Origin: Syntrophomonadaceae bacterium
GTDB taxonomy: Bacteria > Bacillota > Dethiobacteria > DTU022
Reading direction: 5' to 3'
NCBI GenBank assembly: GCA_003567725.1
Contig: PWYU01000086.1
Coordinates: 1-64,000, forward strand
DNA length: 64,000 bases
Shown: positions 8,916 to 18,617 of the stretch, one piece after another
Layout of the letters: each line of letters opens with the position of its first letter
Position numbering within the stretch: the stretch's first letter is position 1
Notes under the pieces: model-generated
Databases searched by the model: none
What the model saw: only the letters and a program-made list of their open reading frames with translations
What the model was told of the DNA's origin: nothing
Translations under genes and position numbers: made by a program

Positions 8916-10409
8916 TTGAAGGGGATATTATTTTTGCGTAATTTTCGCATTCCATATTTGCTGGGAATCATGCTCCTGTTCCTGGCCCTGGCCATGCTTC
9001 TACCCGCCCTGTGGGCGGTAGCCGAACAGGGGCCGGACCGGCTGGCATTCCTAAAATCGATCCTGCTTACTGCTGTTGCAGGCGGTGCCTTATATTTTTA
9101 TTTTCTCCCTTCGCGCGGCAGTGAACTAAGCATAGTTGAAAATTTTACCGTGGTTACCCTGGCCTGGTTTGTAGCCGGTGTTTTTGGTGCTTTGCCTTTT
9201 CACTTCTATGGAGTTTTTGAAGGAAGTTTTCTCCAGGCTTTTTTTGAAGCGGTTTCCGGGTTTACAACAACCGGGGCCACCTTGATTGAAGATATTGAAG
9301 TACTGCCCCGCGGCCTGCTGCTGTGGCGGAGCTTAACCCAGTGGTTGGGTGGTATGGGAATTATTGTCCTTTTTTTGGCCGTCCTGCCCAAGTTTGGTTT
9401 TCGAAGCATGACCATGTTTAAAGCGGAAATACCCGGCCCGGTGGCTGAAAAGGTTTTGCCCAGGGTGGTCGAAACCGCCCGGCGGCTCTGGTTGATTTAC
9501 GTGGTTTTTACGGCGGTTTTAACTTTACTCTTAATGCTGAGCGGAATCAGTTTTTATGACTCTCTGGCCCATGCTTTTACCACCATGCCTACCGGTGGTT
9601 TTTCGCCATACAATGCCAGCATCGCCGCCTTCAACAACCCAGCCGCAGAAGTAATCATTATCTTTTTTATGCTTTTTGCCGGGATCAACTTTGCAATATA
9701 TTTTCGAATTATGCGTGGCGAATTCAATGTTTTAAAAAATCCGGAGTTAAGGTTTTACCTGGTGGTGATCCTGGTTGGGATCTGTCTGGTAACCGTTAAT
9801 AACTTAGAGCAAGCCGGGCAATCTCTTACTCTTGCCCTGCGGCAAAGTGCTTTTCAGGTAGTATCTATCACTACCACAACCGGTTATGCTACAGCAGACT
9901 TTAACGGCTGGCCTAATTTTTCCCGCCTTTTTTTACTGTTGGTCATGTTTATCGGCGGCTGCGGCGGCTCAACGGGGGGAGCTATGAAACAGGTGCGCTG
10001 GATGCTGATGTTTAAGTATGCCTTCCGTGAACTGTCCCGGGTTATCCATCCTTCCGCCATTTCTTCAGTCAAATTAGGCAGGCAATTTGTCAATGAAGAG
10101 GTGTTGCGGTCGGTGATGGGTTTTGGGTTCTTATATCTTTTACTTACAGTTGGTTCGACTCTGTTCCTGGCCCTGATGGGGCTGGATACTGAAACGGCCT
10201 TTTCAGCGGTAGCGGCTACGATCGGCAATGTCGGGCCCGGTCTTGGAGCTGTGGGACCGGTGGAAACATACCAGGTTATACCGCCTGCCGGCCAGTTTAT
10301 CCTTTCAATCCTGATGGTTATCGGGCGCCTGGAAATATTTACGGTCCTGGTCATTTTTCTACCCGAGTCAAGGCGGCTTTGGACCAGTGCTTTAAAAGGA
10401 AAGAGGTAG
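8916..10409 (+). CDS. trkH: Trk-type K+ transporter membrane subunit TrkH
   Basis: Selectivity-filter-like GFTTTGAT, TMPTGGFS, STTTGYATADF and GNVGPGLG; adjacent to trkA. Non-ATG start likely. Confidence 0.93.
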   Translation: MKGILFLRNFRIPYLLGIMLLFLALAMLLPALWAVAEQGPDRLAFLKSILLTAVAGGALYFYFLPSRGSELSIVENFTVVTLAWFVAGVFGALPFHFYGVFEGSFLQAFFEAVSGFTTTGATLIEDIEVLPRGLLLWRSLTQWLGGMGIIVLFLAVLPKFGFRSMTMFKAEIPGPVAEKVLPRVVETARRLWLIYVVFTAVLTLLLMLSGISFYDSLAHAFTTMPTGGFSPYNASIAAFNNPAAEVIIIFFMLFAGINFAIYFRIMRGEFNVLKNPELRFYLVVILVGICLVTVNNLEQAGQSLTLALRQSAFQVVSITTTTGYATADFNGWPNFSRLFLLLVMFIGGCGGSTGGAMKQVRWMLMFKYAFRELSRVIHPSAISSVKLGRQFVNEEVLRSVMGFGFLYLLLTVGSTLFLALMGLDTETAFSAVAATIGNVGPGLGAVGPVETYQVIPPAGQFILSILMVIGRLEIFTVLVIFLPESRRLWTSALKGKR

Positions 10410-10411
10410 AA

Positions 10412-11497
10412 ATGATATCTTACCAGACTTTACTGAAACAGTTTAAAGAAGAAGATTTTACTTCTGTTTATCTTTTTTACGGAGAAGAAAAATACCTTCA
10501 GCAGGAATTTCTCTTTCGTCTGGCTAAAAACTACCTGGGTTCTGAGGCTGAATTTGGTTTAGAAAAAATAGACGGCCCGGAGCATGATCTGGAAAGTATA
10601 ATAGCCGGCTTAAATGAAAGAGGGCTATTTACCCGGAGGAGAATTGTGGTCATTGAAAATCCTCCTTATCTGGCACCTCCTCGGAAAAAAGAAGACCGGG
10701 AAGAGCACGCAGAAGCATCCGCACCAGATAACCAGGAAGAAAGGAATACCGAGCTGCTAAGAGAATATATGGAGAGCCAGGATTCCGGAGAGCGGGACAG
10801 TATTATTGTTTATTTAAGTCCGGGCGCCGACCGGCGCAGGCGCTTGTATAAATTAATTGATAAAAAGGGTGTGGTTGTGGAGTGCGCTTCCCTTAAAGGT
10901 GAGTCACTTGCTGCCTGGATTCGCAAGAAAGCTGAACAACTGGGCAAAAAGATTGATCGGGCAGCAGTTGAAAAATTGCTCCTTGCAGGGGATCATAATT
11001 TACATTATCTTTCCAAAGAACTGGAGAAATATTGCGCCTATCTGGGCAATGATCATGATACAATAACAATGGATACGGTGGAAACCTTGTTCTCCGGAGA
11101 TTTGCAAGGAAATGTTTTTAAACTGGCCGATGCCCTGGCCGAAGGAAATTTGAATGAAGCCCAGGATTTTTTAAATTTGCTTCTTCAGAGGCGAGAACAA
11201 CCATTACTTATATTTTTTATGCTAACCCGTCATTACAGGATGCTTTTGCAGGCTTACAGCCTGCTGGAAGAAGGACGAAGCGGTGGTGATCTTGCATCCA
11301 TCCTGGGAGTTCAGCCTTTTGTTGCTCGGAAGTTACGGGAACAAACAGCTCTTTATAGCCGGTATACCCTTGAGGAAGCAATGCTGGCTTTGCAGAAAAC
11401 AGATCACCAGATTAAAACCGGTTGCCTTGAACCGGCTCAGGCTTTAAAATTAATATTATACCGGATTGATAATGTTCAAGCAAAGACCAGGGCATAA
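10412..11497 (+). CDS. holA: DNA polymerase III subunit delta
   Basis: MISYQTLLKQFKEEDFTSVYLFYGEEKYLQQEF...; HolA architecture. Start moved to the MISYQ codon. Confidence 0.88.
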   Translation: MISYQTLLKQFKEEDFTSVYLFYGEEKYLQQEFLFRLAKNYLGSEAEFGLEKIDGPEHDLESIIAGLNERGLFTRRRIVVIENPPYLAPPRKKEDREEHAEASAPDNQEERNTELLREYMESQDSGERDSIIVYLSPGADRRRRLYKLIDKKGVVVECASLKGESLAAWIRKKAEQLGKKIDRAAVEKLLLAGDHNLHYLSKELEKYCAYLGNDHDTITMDTVETLFSGDLQGNVFKLADALAEGNLNEAQDFLNLLLQRREQPLLIFFMLTRHYRMLLQAYSLLEEGRSGGDLASILGVQPFVARKLREQTALYSRYTLEEAMLALQKTDHQIKTGCLEPAQALKLILYRIDNVQAKTRA

Positions 11498-11559
11498 TGC
11501 AAAATATAGCTGGCAAAGCAATCCATTTCATATGGAGCATCAATAAAGGAGTGATCGCG

Positions 11560-12096
11560 ATGGCCGAAAGAGCTGCATTTGATAAAGAAAAATTAATTCA
11601 AGAAGTATACCAGCGTGGTTATGAGTTGGAACAGCGCTATTATGGCTGCGCCCAGTGTGTGGTGGGGGCGATCCAGGATTTTTTTCCTTTGAATAATGCA
11701 GTCTTTAAAGCGGCCACTTCCTTTTCAGGTGGAATTGCTTCTTCTATTGAAGGCAGCTGTGGAGCGCTAAGTGGTGGCATACTGGTTCTTAGCTACTTTT
11801 TCGGTAGATCTCGCGAAGAATTTCCCGATATCAGCCTTTTGAGGCGTCCGGGCGTGCTTGTCCAGGAATACTGGGACATGTTTCGCCATAAGTATGGCGG
11901 TGAAACCTGCCGAGAAGTTCAAAACTATTATTTTGGCACTGCTTACCATTTTCTTGATAATGATGAATATTATGAATATGAACGAAGAGGGGGACATAAA
12001 GATGTTTGCCCGGTAGTAGTAGGGGAGGCCAGTGCCTGGTTGGCTGAAAAACTGCTTGAGCGCAAGGTCCCTATCTTGAAAAACAAACCCAAATAG
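11560..12096 (+). CDS. C_GCAxxG_C_C family (redox-active) protein
   Basis: YYGCAQCVVGAIQDFF ... GSCGALSGGILVLSYFFGR ... CREVQ...C. Confidence 0.8.
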   Translation: MAERAAFDKEKLIQEVYQRGYELEQRYYGCAQCVVGAIQDFFPLNNAVFKAATSFSGGIASSIEGSCGALSGGILVLSYFFGRSREEFPDISLLRRPGVLVQEYWDMFRHKYGGETCREVQNYYFGTAYHFLDNDEYYEYERRGGHKDVCPVVVGEASAWLAEKLLERKVPILKNKPK

Positions 12097-12112
12097 TAAG
12101 GAATGTTAAATT

Positions 12113-12159
12113 AAAATCAGCCCCTACTGCCGTCCTGGCGGAATAAAGGCTGATTTTTT
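12113..12159. terminator. Bidirectional terminator between convergent genes
   Basis: AAAATCAGCC ... GGCTGATTTTTT, between the 11560..12096 (+) and rpsT (-) genes. Confidence 0.75.
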
Positions 12160-12212
12160 ATAACATTAAATTCTGTAATTAACCCGGCCGGATTAATTGT
12201 TTAATAAAAAGA

Positions 12213-12482
12213 TTAACCGCTTGCTTTTTGATTAAACCTGCGAGAAAGACTGGATTTTTTGCGGGCCGCATTATTTTTATGAAGAATACCTTTTGCTGCC
12301 GCTTTATCAATCTGACGCACAGCCTGGTAAAGCCTGTTTTTTGCTTCTTCTTCATCTCCTAATTGGAGCGCTTCTTCAAAATTGCGAATTGAAGATTTGA
12401 CCAGGCTCTTTGTCCGTTTATTCCTCAGCTCGCGCTTTTCAGTTTGTCGTGCTCTTTTAGCTGCTGATCTAATATTTGGCAA
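12213..12482 (-). CDS. rpsT: 30S ribosomal protein S20
   Basis: MPNIRSAAKRARQTEKRELRNKRTKSLVKSSIRNFEEAL; KGILHKNNAARKKSSLSRRFN. Confidence 0.97.
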   Translation of the reverse strand: MPNIRSAAKRARQTEKRELRNKRTKSLVKSSIRNFEEALQLGDEEEAKNRLYQAVRQIDKAAAKGILHKNNAARKKSSLSRRFNQKASG

Positions 12483-12672
12483 ACCCTAAACCTCCTTTCA
12501 TTCCTGTAAAACACTAGAATATTATCATCAGCAGGGATAAAAAGCAAGCCTTTGTTTTTCTTGTGGAAAAACTTTTGTAAGTTTCTGCTTAACTTAAAAG
12601 GAGATAAATAATTATATTTGCCATTATAGAAATAAATTTCACTGTTGTGCACTTCTTTGATGTAAAATTATT

Positions 12673-13329
12673 TTAGATCCAATCTAATTTCTTTAGGTGT
12701 TTGTTTTGGCCAATGGCTACTATTATATCTTCTTTTTCAATAAGGTCTTCTGCCACTGGCGAGATTTTAGTTTTATCTCCGTTTTTACGCCTGAGGGCTA
12801 TGACGCTAACTCCATGGCGGGCTCGTAAATCAAGTTCTTTAAGCGATTTATTTATCATATGATCGGGTGCTACGATCTCTACCACGCTGTAATTGTCCGA
12901 AAGCTCAATCATATCGATAATCGAGGGGGCTACCAGGCTACGGGCCAGTTTATGTCCCATTTCTCGTTCTGGAAAAACTACCCGGTTAACTCCTATTTTC
13001 TCAAGCACCTTAGCGTGAAGAGTGTCCTTTGCTTTGGCTACAATGTATTTCGCTTCCAGCTCAATGAGCAAAATTGCAGCCATAATGCTGGCCTGCACAT
13101 CATCTCCAATTGCTATAACCACGGCATTGAAATCCTTGATATCAAAAGCTTTCAGGCAAGCTTCGGAGGAAGCATCCGCTTGTGCCGCATTGGTTACTTC
13201 ATCGCTGATCAGCTGAATTTTTTCTTCATCATCATCGATAACCATTACATCGCGACCCAGATCATAGAGAGTCTTGGCCACGCTTGTCCCAAACCGGCCG
13301 GCTCCAATTACTAAGTACTGCTTGTTCAT
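12673..13329 (-). CDS. Ktr/Trk potassium uptake regulatory subunit (RCK, KtrA-like)
   Basis: MNKQYLVIGAGRFGTSVAKTLYDLGRDVMVIDDDEEKIQ; GGGAGG RBS upstream of 13329. Confidence 0.92.
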   Translation of the reverse strand: MNKQYLVIGAGRFGTSVAKTLYDLGRDVMVIDDDEEKIQLISDEVTNAAQADASSEACLKAFDIKDFNAVVIAIGDDVQASIMAAILLIELEAKYIVAKAKDTLHAKVLEKIGVNRVVFPEREMGHKLARSLVAPSIIDMIELSDNYSVVEIVAPDHMINKSLKELDLRARHGVSVIALRRKNGDKTKISPVAEDLIEKEDIIVAIGQNKHLKKLDWI

Positions 13330-13380
13330 TAAACAACCTCCCAGTAAAGTAGTATCCGTAAATACCATATAGTTTAAAAA

Positions 13381-14718
13381 CTAACCGATCATCAGATGTT
13401 CCTCAGGATATTTTATGGCATCATCTTTTGGTTTTTTCTGAGCTAGGGCTACCAGCAGAGTTACCGGGCCTATCCTCCCGGAAAACATAGTTGCAATCAA
13501 GGTAATTTTACTGGGGTTACTCAGTTCCGGAGTAATCCCTGATGAAAGTCCAACTGTGCCAAAAGCTGAAAACGCTTCAAAAAGCAGGGCCATAAAATCA
13601 TGGTTTTCAAACAAAGTCATTAAAAATGTGGTCATAAATATAAAAGCTGCCGCTGCAATTATAATCGATACAGCCTTCATGATATGATATACAGGTAGGC
13701 GGCGTAAAAAAAGCACCGGTTCATGCCTGCCCTTGATCATACTGATCAGGGTAATTAGCACAACCCCGAAAGTGGTCGTTTTCACTCCTCCGCCGGTGGA
13801 AGTAGGTGAGGCTCCTATAAACATTAATACTATTATAATTAACAAAGATGAATATTTTAGCATTCCTGTTTCCAGGACACTGAAGCCGGCGGTGCGGGCG
13901 GTTGCCGAGGTAAACAGAGCTGTAAATATTTGCGCTCCACCTGGTAGATGACCCATTGTATCCGGGTTGTTATATTCAAGCAGCAGGATCAGGATGGTTC
14001 CGCTGGCCAAAAGGGAGGTGGAAATAATCAGCACCAGGCGGCTGTGCAGCGAAAGAGGGTTGCGGTGAATAAATAGACTGATCAATTCAAGTATAACCGT
14101 GAATCCCAGGCCACCGATAACAAAAAGGATCATGATCGTCCCGTTTACCAGGTAATCAGCAGGGAAAAGGGTCAGGCTGTCATAATTGCCAAATAGATCG
14201 AATCCGGCATTGCCAAAAGCTGATACAGCGTGAAAGAGCGAAAAGAAAATCCCCTGCTTATTTCCAAGGTCCGGGATAAATCGAAAACAGAGCAATACTG
14301 TTCCTATAAAGATGAAAAACAAGGCGATTCGAAATATTGACTTTACCAGTGGGACCAATCCGGCCATAGATTCTTGATGCAGGGTTTCTTTAACAATCAA
14401 GCGATCTCGTAAAGAGATTTGGCGCCCCAAAAAAATAAAAATAAGGGTCGTCATGGTCATGAAACCAAGCGAACCGATAAATATTAGGATCATGATTACA
14501 GCCTGCCCAAAAGGGGAGAAAAAAGTGCCGGTATCAACTACTACCAGGCCGGTTACACATACTGCTGAAGTGGCAGTAAAAAAAGCATCAATATAATTAA
14601 TACCAGCCCCTTCATGGGCCTGCGGCAATCTGAGCAGCATGGAACCGATCACTATTACGCTCAAAAACCCTGAAGCCATAACCCGTGCCGGATTTATCGG
14701 TTTTCGCCTTTTGGACAA
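13381..14718 (-). CDS. Ktr/Trk potassium uptake membrane subunit (KtrB-like)
   Basis: ATSAVCVTGLVVVDTG, SAFGNAGFDLFG, TARTAGFSVLE, SAFGTVGLSSGITPE filter repeats. Confidence 0.93.
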   Translation of the reverse strand: MSKRRKPINPARVMASGFLSVIVIGSMLLRLPQAHEGAGINYIDAFFTATSAVCVTGLVVVDTGTFFSPFGQAVIMILIFIGSLGFMTMTTLIFIFLGRQISLRDRLIVKETLHQESMAGLVPLVKSIFRIALFFIFIGTVLLCFRFIPDLGNKQGIFFSLFHAVSAFGNAGFDLFGNYDSLTLFPADYLVNGTIMILFVIGGLGFTVILELISLFIHRNPLSLHSRLVLIISTSLLASGTILILLLEYNNPDTMGHLPGGAQIFTALFTSATARTAGFSVLETGMLKYSSLLIIIVLMFIGASPTSTGGGVKTTTFGVVLITLISMIKGRHEPVLFLRRLPVYHIMKAVSIIIAAAAFIFMTTFLMTLFENHDFMALLFEAFSAFGTVGLSSGITPELSNPSKITLIATMFSGRIGPVTLLVALAQKKPKDDAIKYPEEHLMIG

Positions 14719-14942
14719 AATTATTTATCTCCTGCCGGTGCTTAATAAAATGCTCTATTAATTTTTACAGGCCCGATTTTCTATAGTTTACTCTTTTTCC
14801 CTGGTTACTTCAATAATTATTTATCTCAATCTGTTTTGCAATTAAAGCGACAGGAAGGAGAAAAATTGATAGTTATCGAAATTATAAATATCCACGAAAA
14901 AATGTAGATTAAAGAGGGTATGCAGAAAGGTGGTACAGTTTA

Positions 14943-16523
14943 ATGAAAGTGCTCAGCGGCGCGGCGATGAAAGAAGCAGACCGCAAAACCATTGAAGAAA
15001 TGGGAATGCCCGGGGCAGTCCTGATGGAAACGGCTGCAATGCGGGTGGTCGAATTGATCAGACACAAGTTGCCCCAGGCCAGGCGTTATGCCGTCCTGGC
15101 TGGGCCCGGCAATAATGGTGGCGACGGCCTGGTTGTAACCAGATTACTGAAAAATGCCGGTTTGTCGGGATCGCTGTGGAGCACTGTAAAGCCGGGTGGA
15201 TACCGCGGCGATGCCGGGATTAACGAGCAGTACCTGGAACGGGACTCTTTTCGGATCAACCGGCTTGGTGAAAGGGAAAGTCTGGATCAGTTCCGGAAGG
15301 AACTAGAATCTGTTGATGTTGTGGTTGATGCCCTGCTTGGAATCGGGGTGAGCCGGGGAGTGGAAGGCCTGTTTGCGGAATTGATAGAAGGCATTAACGG
15401 CTCAGGCCGGCCGGTAGTGGCTGTTGATATTCCTTCAGGCGTAAACGCTGATACCGGAGCGGTAATGGGCTGTGCCGTGCAGGCCGACTGGACGGTAACT
15501 TTTGCTTTTCCCAAGCTGGGCCTGCTTTGCTATGAGGGAGTTGAAAAGGCAGGAGACATATATGTCGGACAGATTAATATTCCACCGGTGCTGGTTGAGA
15601 ACGAACCGGTAGATCTGCTGACGCCGGCCCGGATCCTCGATCTGCTGTCGGCAAGAGAAAAGTCCGCACACAAAGGCAGCCTGGGCCGGGTGCTGATCGT
15701 GGCCGGATCGCCGGGAATGACCGGGGCTGCTGTTATGGCCGCTGAGTCGGCTTTGAGGGGCGGGGCGGGGCTGGCTTACCTGGCAGTGCCGCACAGCCTG
15801 GAACCGGTTGTCAGTGCCCAACTGGTGGAAGTCATTACCCTTTCTTTGGAAGAGGCGCAGCCGGGCATCTTGGGCCTCGCGGCAGCGGAGACAATCGTGG
15901 ACCGGGCTGGTGCCTGTGAGGCTCTAGCCGTTGGTCCCGGGCTGGATGCGGGTAGCGATACGACCGCCGTGCTTGAAAAAGTGATTGTTTCTTCGCCCGT
16001 GCCGTTAGTGATCGATGCCGGGGCGCTGGAAGCATTGAAAGGCCGGATGGACTTGCTAAAGCAGGCCAAGAACCAGGTGGTAATTACGCCGCATCCCGGT
16101 GAAATGGCCCGCCTGTCCGGCCTTTCTGTCCGTGAAGTGCAGGAAAACCGCCTGGAGGTGGCCCGGGATTATGCTTGCAGATGGGACGTCTTTTTACTGC
16201 TAAAAGGTCACAATACGATTATTGCCGCTCCTGATGGTAAAGCCGCTATCAATCCCACCGGAGGCCCGTCGCTGGCTACGGCGGGAACGGGCGATCTTTT
16301 AACAGGACTGGTTGCCTCATTTATAGCTCAAGGGATCGATGTTGAAAATGCTGCTCGAGCCGGGGCTTATATGCACGGTCTTGCCGGCGACCTGGTCCCC
16401 TGGGGCCGGGGCCATATGGCCCGCGAAGTGATGCTCTATTACAAGCAGGCTTTTCAGAGCCTAACGGAAACCGGGGTTTCCAGGTTTATAAACCCTTATC
16501 TGGCCGGAGTCAGGGTTTATTAA
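14943..16523 (+). CDS. nnrDE: Bifunctional NAD(P)H-hydrate epimerase / ADP-dependent NAD(P)H-hydrate dehydratase
   Basis: AVLAGPGNNGGDGLVVTRLL (epimerase) and VVITPHPGEMARL, NPTGGPSLATAGTGDLLTGL (dehydratase). Confidence 0.95.
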   Translation: MKVLSGAAMKEADRKTIEEMGMPGAVLMETAAMRVVELIRHKLPQARRYAVLAGPGNNGGDGLVVTRLLKNAGLSGSLWSTVKPGGYRGDAGINEQYLERDSFRINRLGERESLDQFRKELESVDVVVDALLGIGVSRGVEGLFAELIEGINGSGRPVVAVDIPSGVNADTGAVMGCAVQADWTVTFAFPKLGLLCYEGVEKAGDIYVGQINIPPVLVENEPVDLLTPARILDLLSAREKSAHKGSLGRVLIVAGSPGMTGAAVMAAESALRGGAGLAYLAVPHSLEPVVSAQLVEVITLSLEEAQPGILGLAAAETIVDRAGACEALAVGPGLDAGSDTTAVLEKVIVSSPVPLVIDAGALEALKGRMDLLKQAKNQVVITPHPGEMARLSGLSVREVQENRLEVARDYACRWDVFLLLKGHNTIIAAPDGKAAINPTGGPSLATAGTGDLLTGLVASFIAQGIDVENAARAGAYMHGLAGDLVPWGRGHMAREVMLYYKQAFQSLTETGVSRFINPYLAGVRVY

Positions 16524-16601
16524 CATATTATTGTCTCAGTAACAACCGGGTTTTCAATTAGTACTACAGCGAAAGATTAAGCGTTTAACGGTGCTAAAAA
16601 C

Positions 16602-16645
16602 GGTGCCATCAGTGGTGCCATGAGCGGGTGCCATCAGTGGTGCCA
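16602..16645 (+). repeat. Direct repeat pair, 19 bp with 25-bp period
   Basis: GGTGCCATCAGTGGTGCCA at 16602-16620 and 16627-16645. Confidence 0.9.
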
Positions 16646-16696
16646 GGGGGGGGCGGTTCGAGCGTCCGAAGAAAAGCGTAGGCTGAAGGGTAGACG

Positions 16697-17113
16697 ATGG
16701 AACTGTCCTCCTGGCTTATGATGAATGACGAAGAAAGAAAATTACAGCAAGAAGTGCGCTTTTTTGTGAAGGAAGATGTTGACAGGCGGTTTTTAAAGGA
16801 GATGGACGAAGACAAGGTCCGTTATCCAAGGGAATTCCTGGAAAAAGCAGCAAGCAGGAGCCTTTTGGGACTGCGCTTTCCTGAACAATACGGGGGTAGG
16901 AGCATGCCCTGGGTCTCTGAAATCATTGCTTTGGAGGAAGTTGGGGTTTTGGTGACCTCTCTGGGCTGTCTTTATTCGCTGGTCAGTATAGTTAGGGAAG
17001 CTATAGATAAATTTGGTTCGGAGCATCTGAAAAAGAAATACCTGCAGCCCACCCTTGAAGGTCGCCTGACTTTTGCAGAAGCGGAACAGGAAAACGAAAA
17101 GATTTATGAGTAA
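16697..17113 (+). pseudogene. Truncated acyl-CoA dehydrogenase N-terminal fragment
   Basis: YPREFLEKAASRSLLGLRFPEQYGGRSMPWVSEIIALEEVG... matches the ACAD N-terminal domain but stops after 138 aa; no catalytic C-terminal domain downstream. Confidence 0.75.
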
Positions 17114-17174
17114 AAGCTAAATCGGTTACAGCAATAGTGCTACAATTATATCGGCAAGGGAGAGAAGATAGCAA

Positions 17175-18464
17175 ATGAGTAAAAAAACAGTAAAGTTTGG
17201 TCTGGTGGGAGCAGGAACAATAGGCAAAGGAGTAGTCGATCTATATAAACGCAACGGCAATCTAATTAACAAAAACCTTGATTTTAATATTAGCCTGGAA
17301 AAAGTAGCCGATCGGGATCAAGAACGGCTGCAAGCCCTTGATTTAGAAGCGGCAAAGCTTACCACTGATGCTGCAGACATCATTGATAATCCTGATATTG
17401 ATATTGTTATTGAGCTAATCGGCGGAATTGAACCAGCCCGCAGTTTCATTGCCAGGGCTCTTGAAAATGGTAAACATGTGGTTACAGCCAACAAGGACAT
17501 GATGGCCAGGCACGGTCAGGACTTGATCGATCTGGCTCGAGAAAACACAGTGAATTTATTTTACGAAGCCAGTGTTGGTGGTGCCATTCCTTTGATTCGT
17601 CCTCTTAAACATAACCTGATTGCTGATCGGATCAGCCGGGTGCTCGGTATCGTCAACGGCACTACTAATTACATTTTCACCCATATGGCTCAGGATAATT
17701 TAAGCCTGGATAAGGCTCTTTCTGAAGCGCAAAGACTGGGGTTTGCCGAATCCGATCCTACCAATGATGTGGAAGGCCTGGATGCGGCCTATAAGCTGGT
17801 GATTATGGCTCAACTGGCTTTTGGCAAGAAAGCTGAATTTGATCAGGTGTACATTGAAGGTATAAACGGTGTTACTTATGAGGATATTTCCTATGCCCGG
17901 GAAATAGGCTATACCATTAAACTGCTGGCTATCGGTGAGGATCTTCCTGAAGGTTTGGCTTTAAGGGTCCACCCGGCCCTGGTTCCTTTAGAGCATCCCC
18001 TTGCCTCGGTCTTAAATGAATTAAATGCTGTTTTTATTGAAAGTGAAGCGGCAAAAGAGCTTATGTTTTACGGTCCCGGTGCCGGAGCCATGCCCACGGC
18101 TACAGCCATCCTATCTGATGTTGTTGAAGCCGCTCGCTGTATCCAAGGTAACATCTCCAACGGGGTAGTAGAGAAAAAGCTGGAAGAAACCGGTTTTGTC
18201 CCCATCGGCGCTACAGAGGCCCGTTTTTACTTACGTTTCCTGGTAGAAGACCGGGCCGGCGTATTTGCTTCCCTGGCTAATGCTTTTGCCGATGAGAGAG
18301 TTAGCCTGGATATGATCATCCAAAAGCGGAGTGTCGGCGATTTGGCTGAAGTAGTGCTGGTAACGCATGCAGTAAAAGAAGAAGCATTTCAGCGGGCTTT
18401 GAGTAAAGTAACAGAAATATCAGCCATTAAGCCAGATCCCAGTGTTATCCGCCTGCTTAATTAA
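17175..18464 (+). CDS. hom: Homoserine dehydrogenase
   Basis: FGLVGAGTIGKGVVDLY, VNGTTNYIFTHM, SDPTNDVEGLDAAYKLVIMA, C-terminal ACT domain. Confidence 0.96.
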   Translation: MSKKTVKFGLVGAGTIGKGVVDLYKRNGNLINKNLDFNISLEKVADRDQERLQALDLEAAKLTTDAADIIDNPDIDIVIELIGGIEPARSFIARALENGKHVVTANKDMMARHGQDLIDLARENTVNLFYEASVGGAIPLIRPLKHNLIADRISRVLGIVNGTTNYIFTHMAQDNLSLDKALSEAQRLGFAESDPTNDVEGLDAAYKLVIMAQLAFGKKAEFDQVYIEGINGVTYEDISYAREIGYTIKLLAIGEDLPEGLALRVHPALVPLEHPLASVLNELNAVFIESEAAKELMFYGPGAGAMPTATAILSDVVEAARCIQGNISNGVVEKKLEETGFVPIGATEARFYLRFLVEDRAGVFASLANAFADERVSLDMIIQKRSVGDLAEVVLVTHAVKEEAFQRALSKVTEISAIKPDPSVIRLLN

Positions 18465-18617
18465 GAGATGTTTTTATAATCAAGAGCTGTGCAGGAGAGT
18501 TCATTTAAGGGTAGTTAAATATTGGTTGTCAAGTGTCAAATCAGCCCTATTTAGCTGCACAGAAGGCTTTTCTGGATCATAACAGCACAGGCTGTGTAGT
18601 TACGCTGCCAAAATTAT

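Noticed and set aside
16602-16645. CRISPR-like array
   Set aside because: Only two 19-bp units with a 6-bp gap; spacing and unit number do not fit CRISPR, and no cas genes are in the window.
17098-17113. Sec recoding of the ACAD fragment stop
   Set aside because: The stop is TAA, not TGA, and no ACAD continuation is found downstream.
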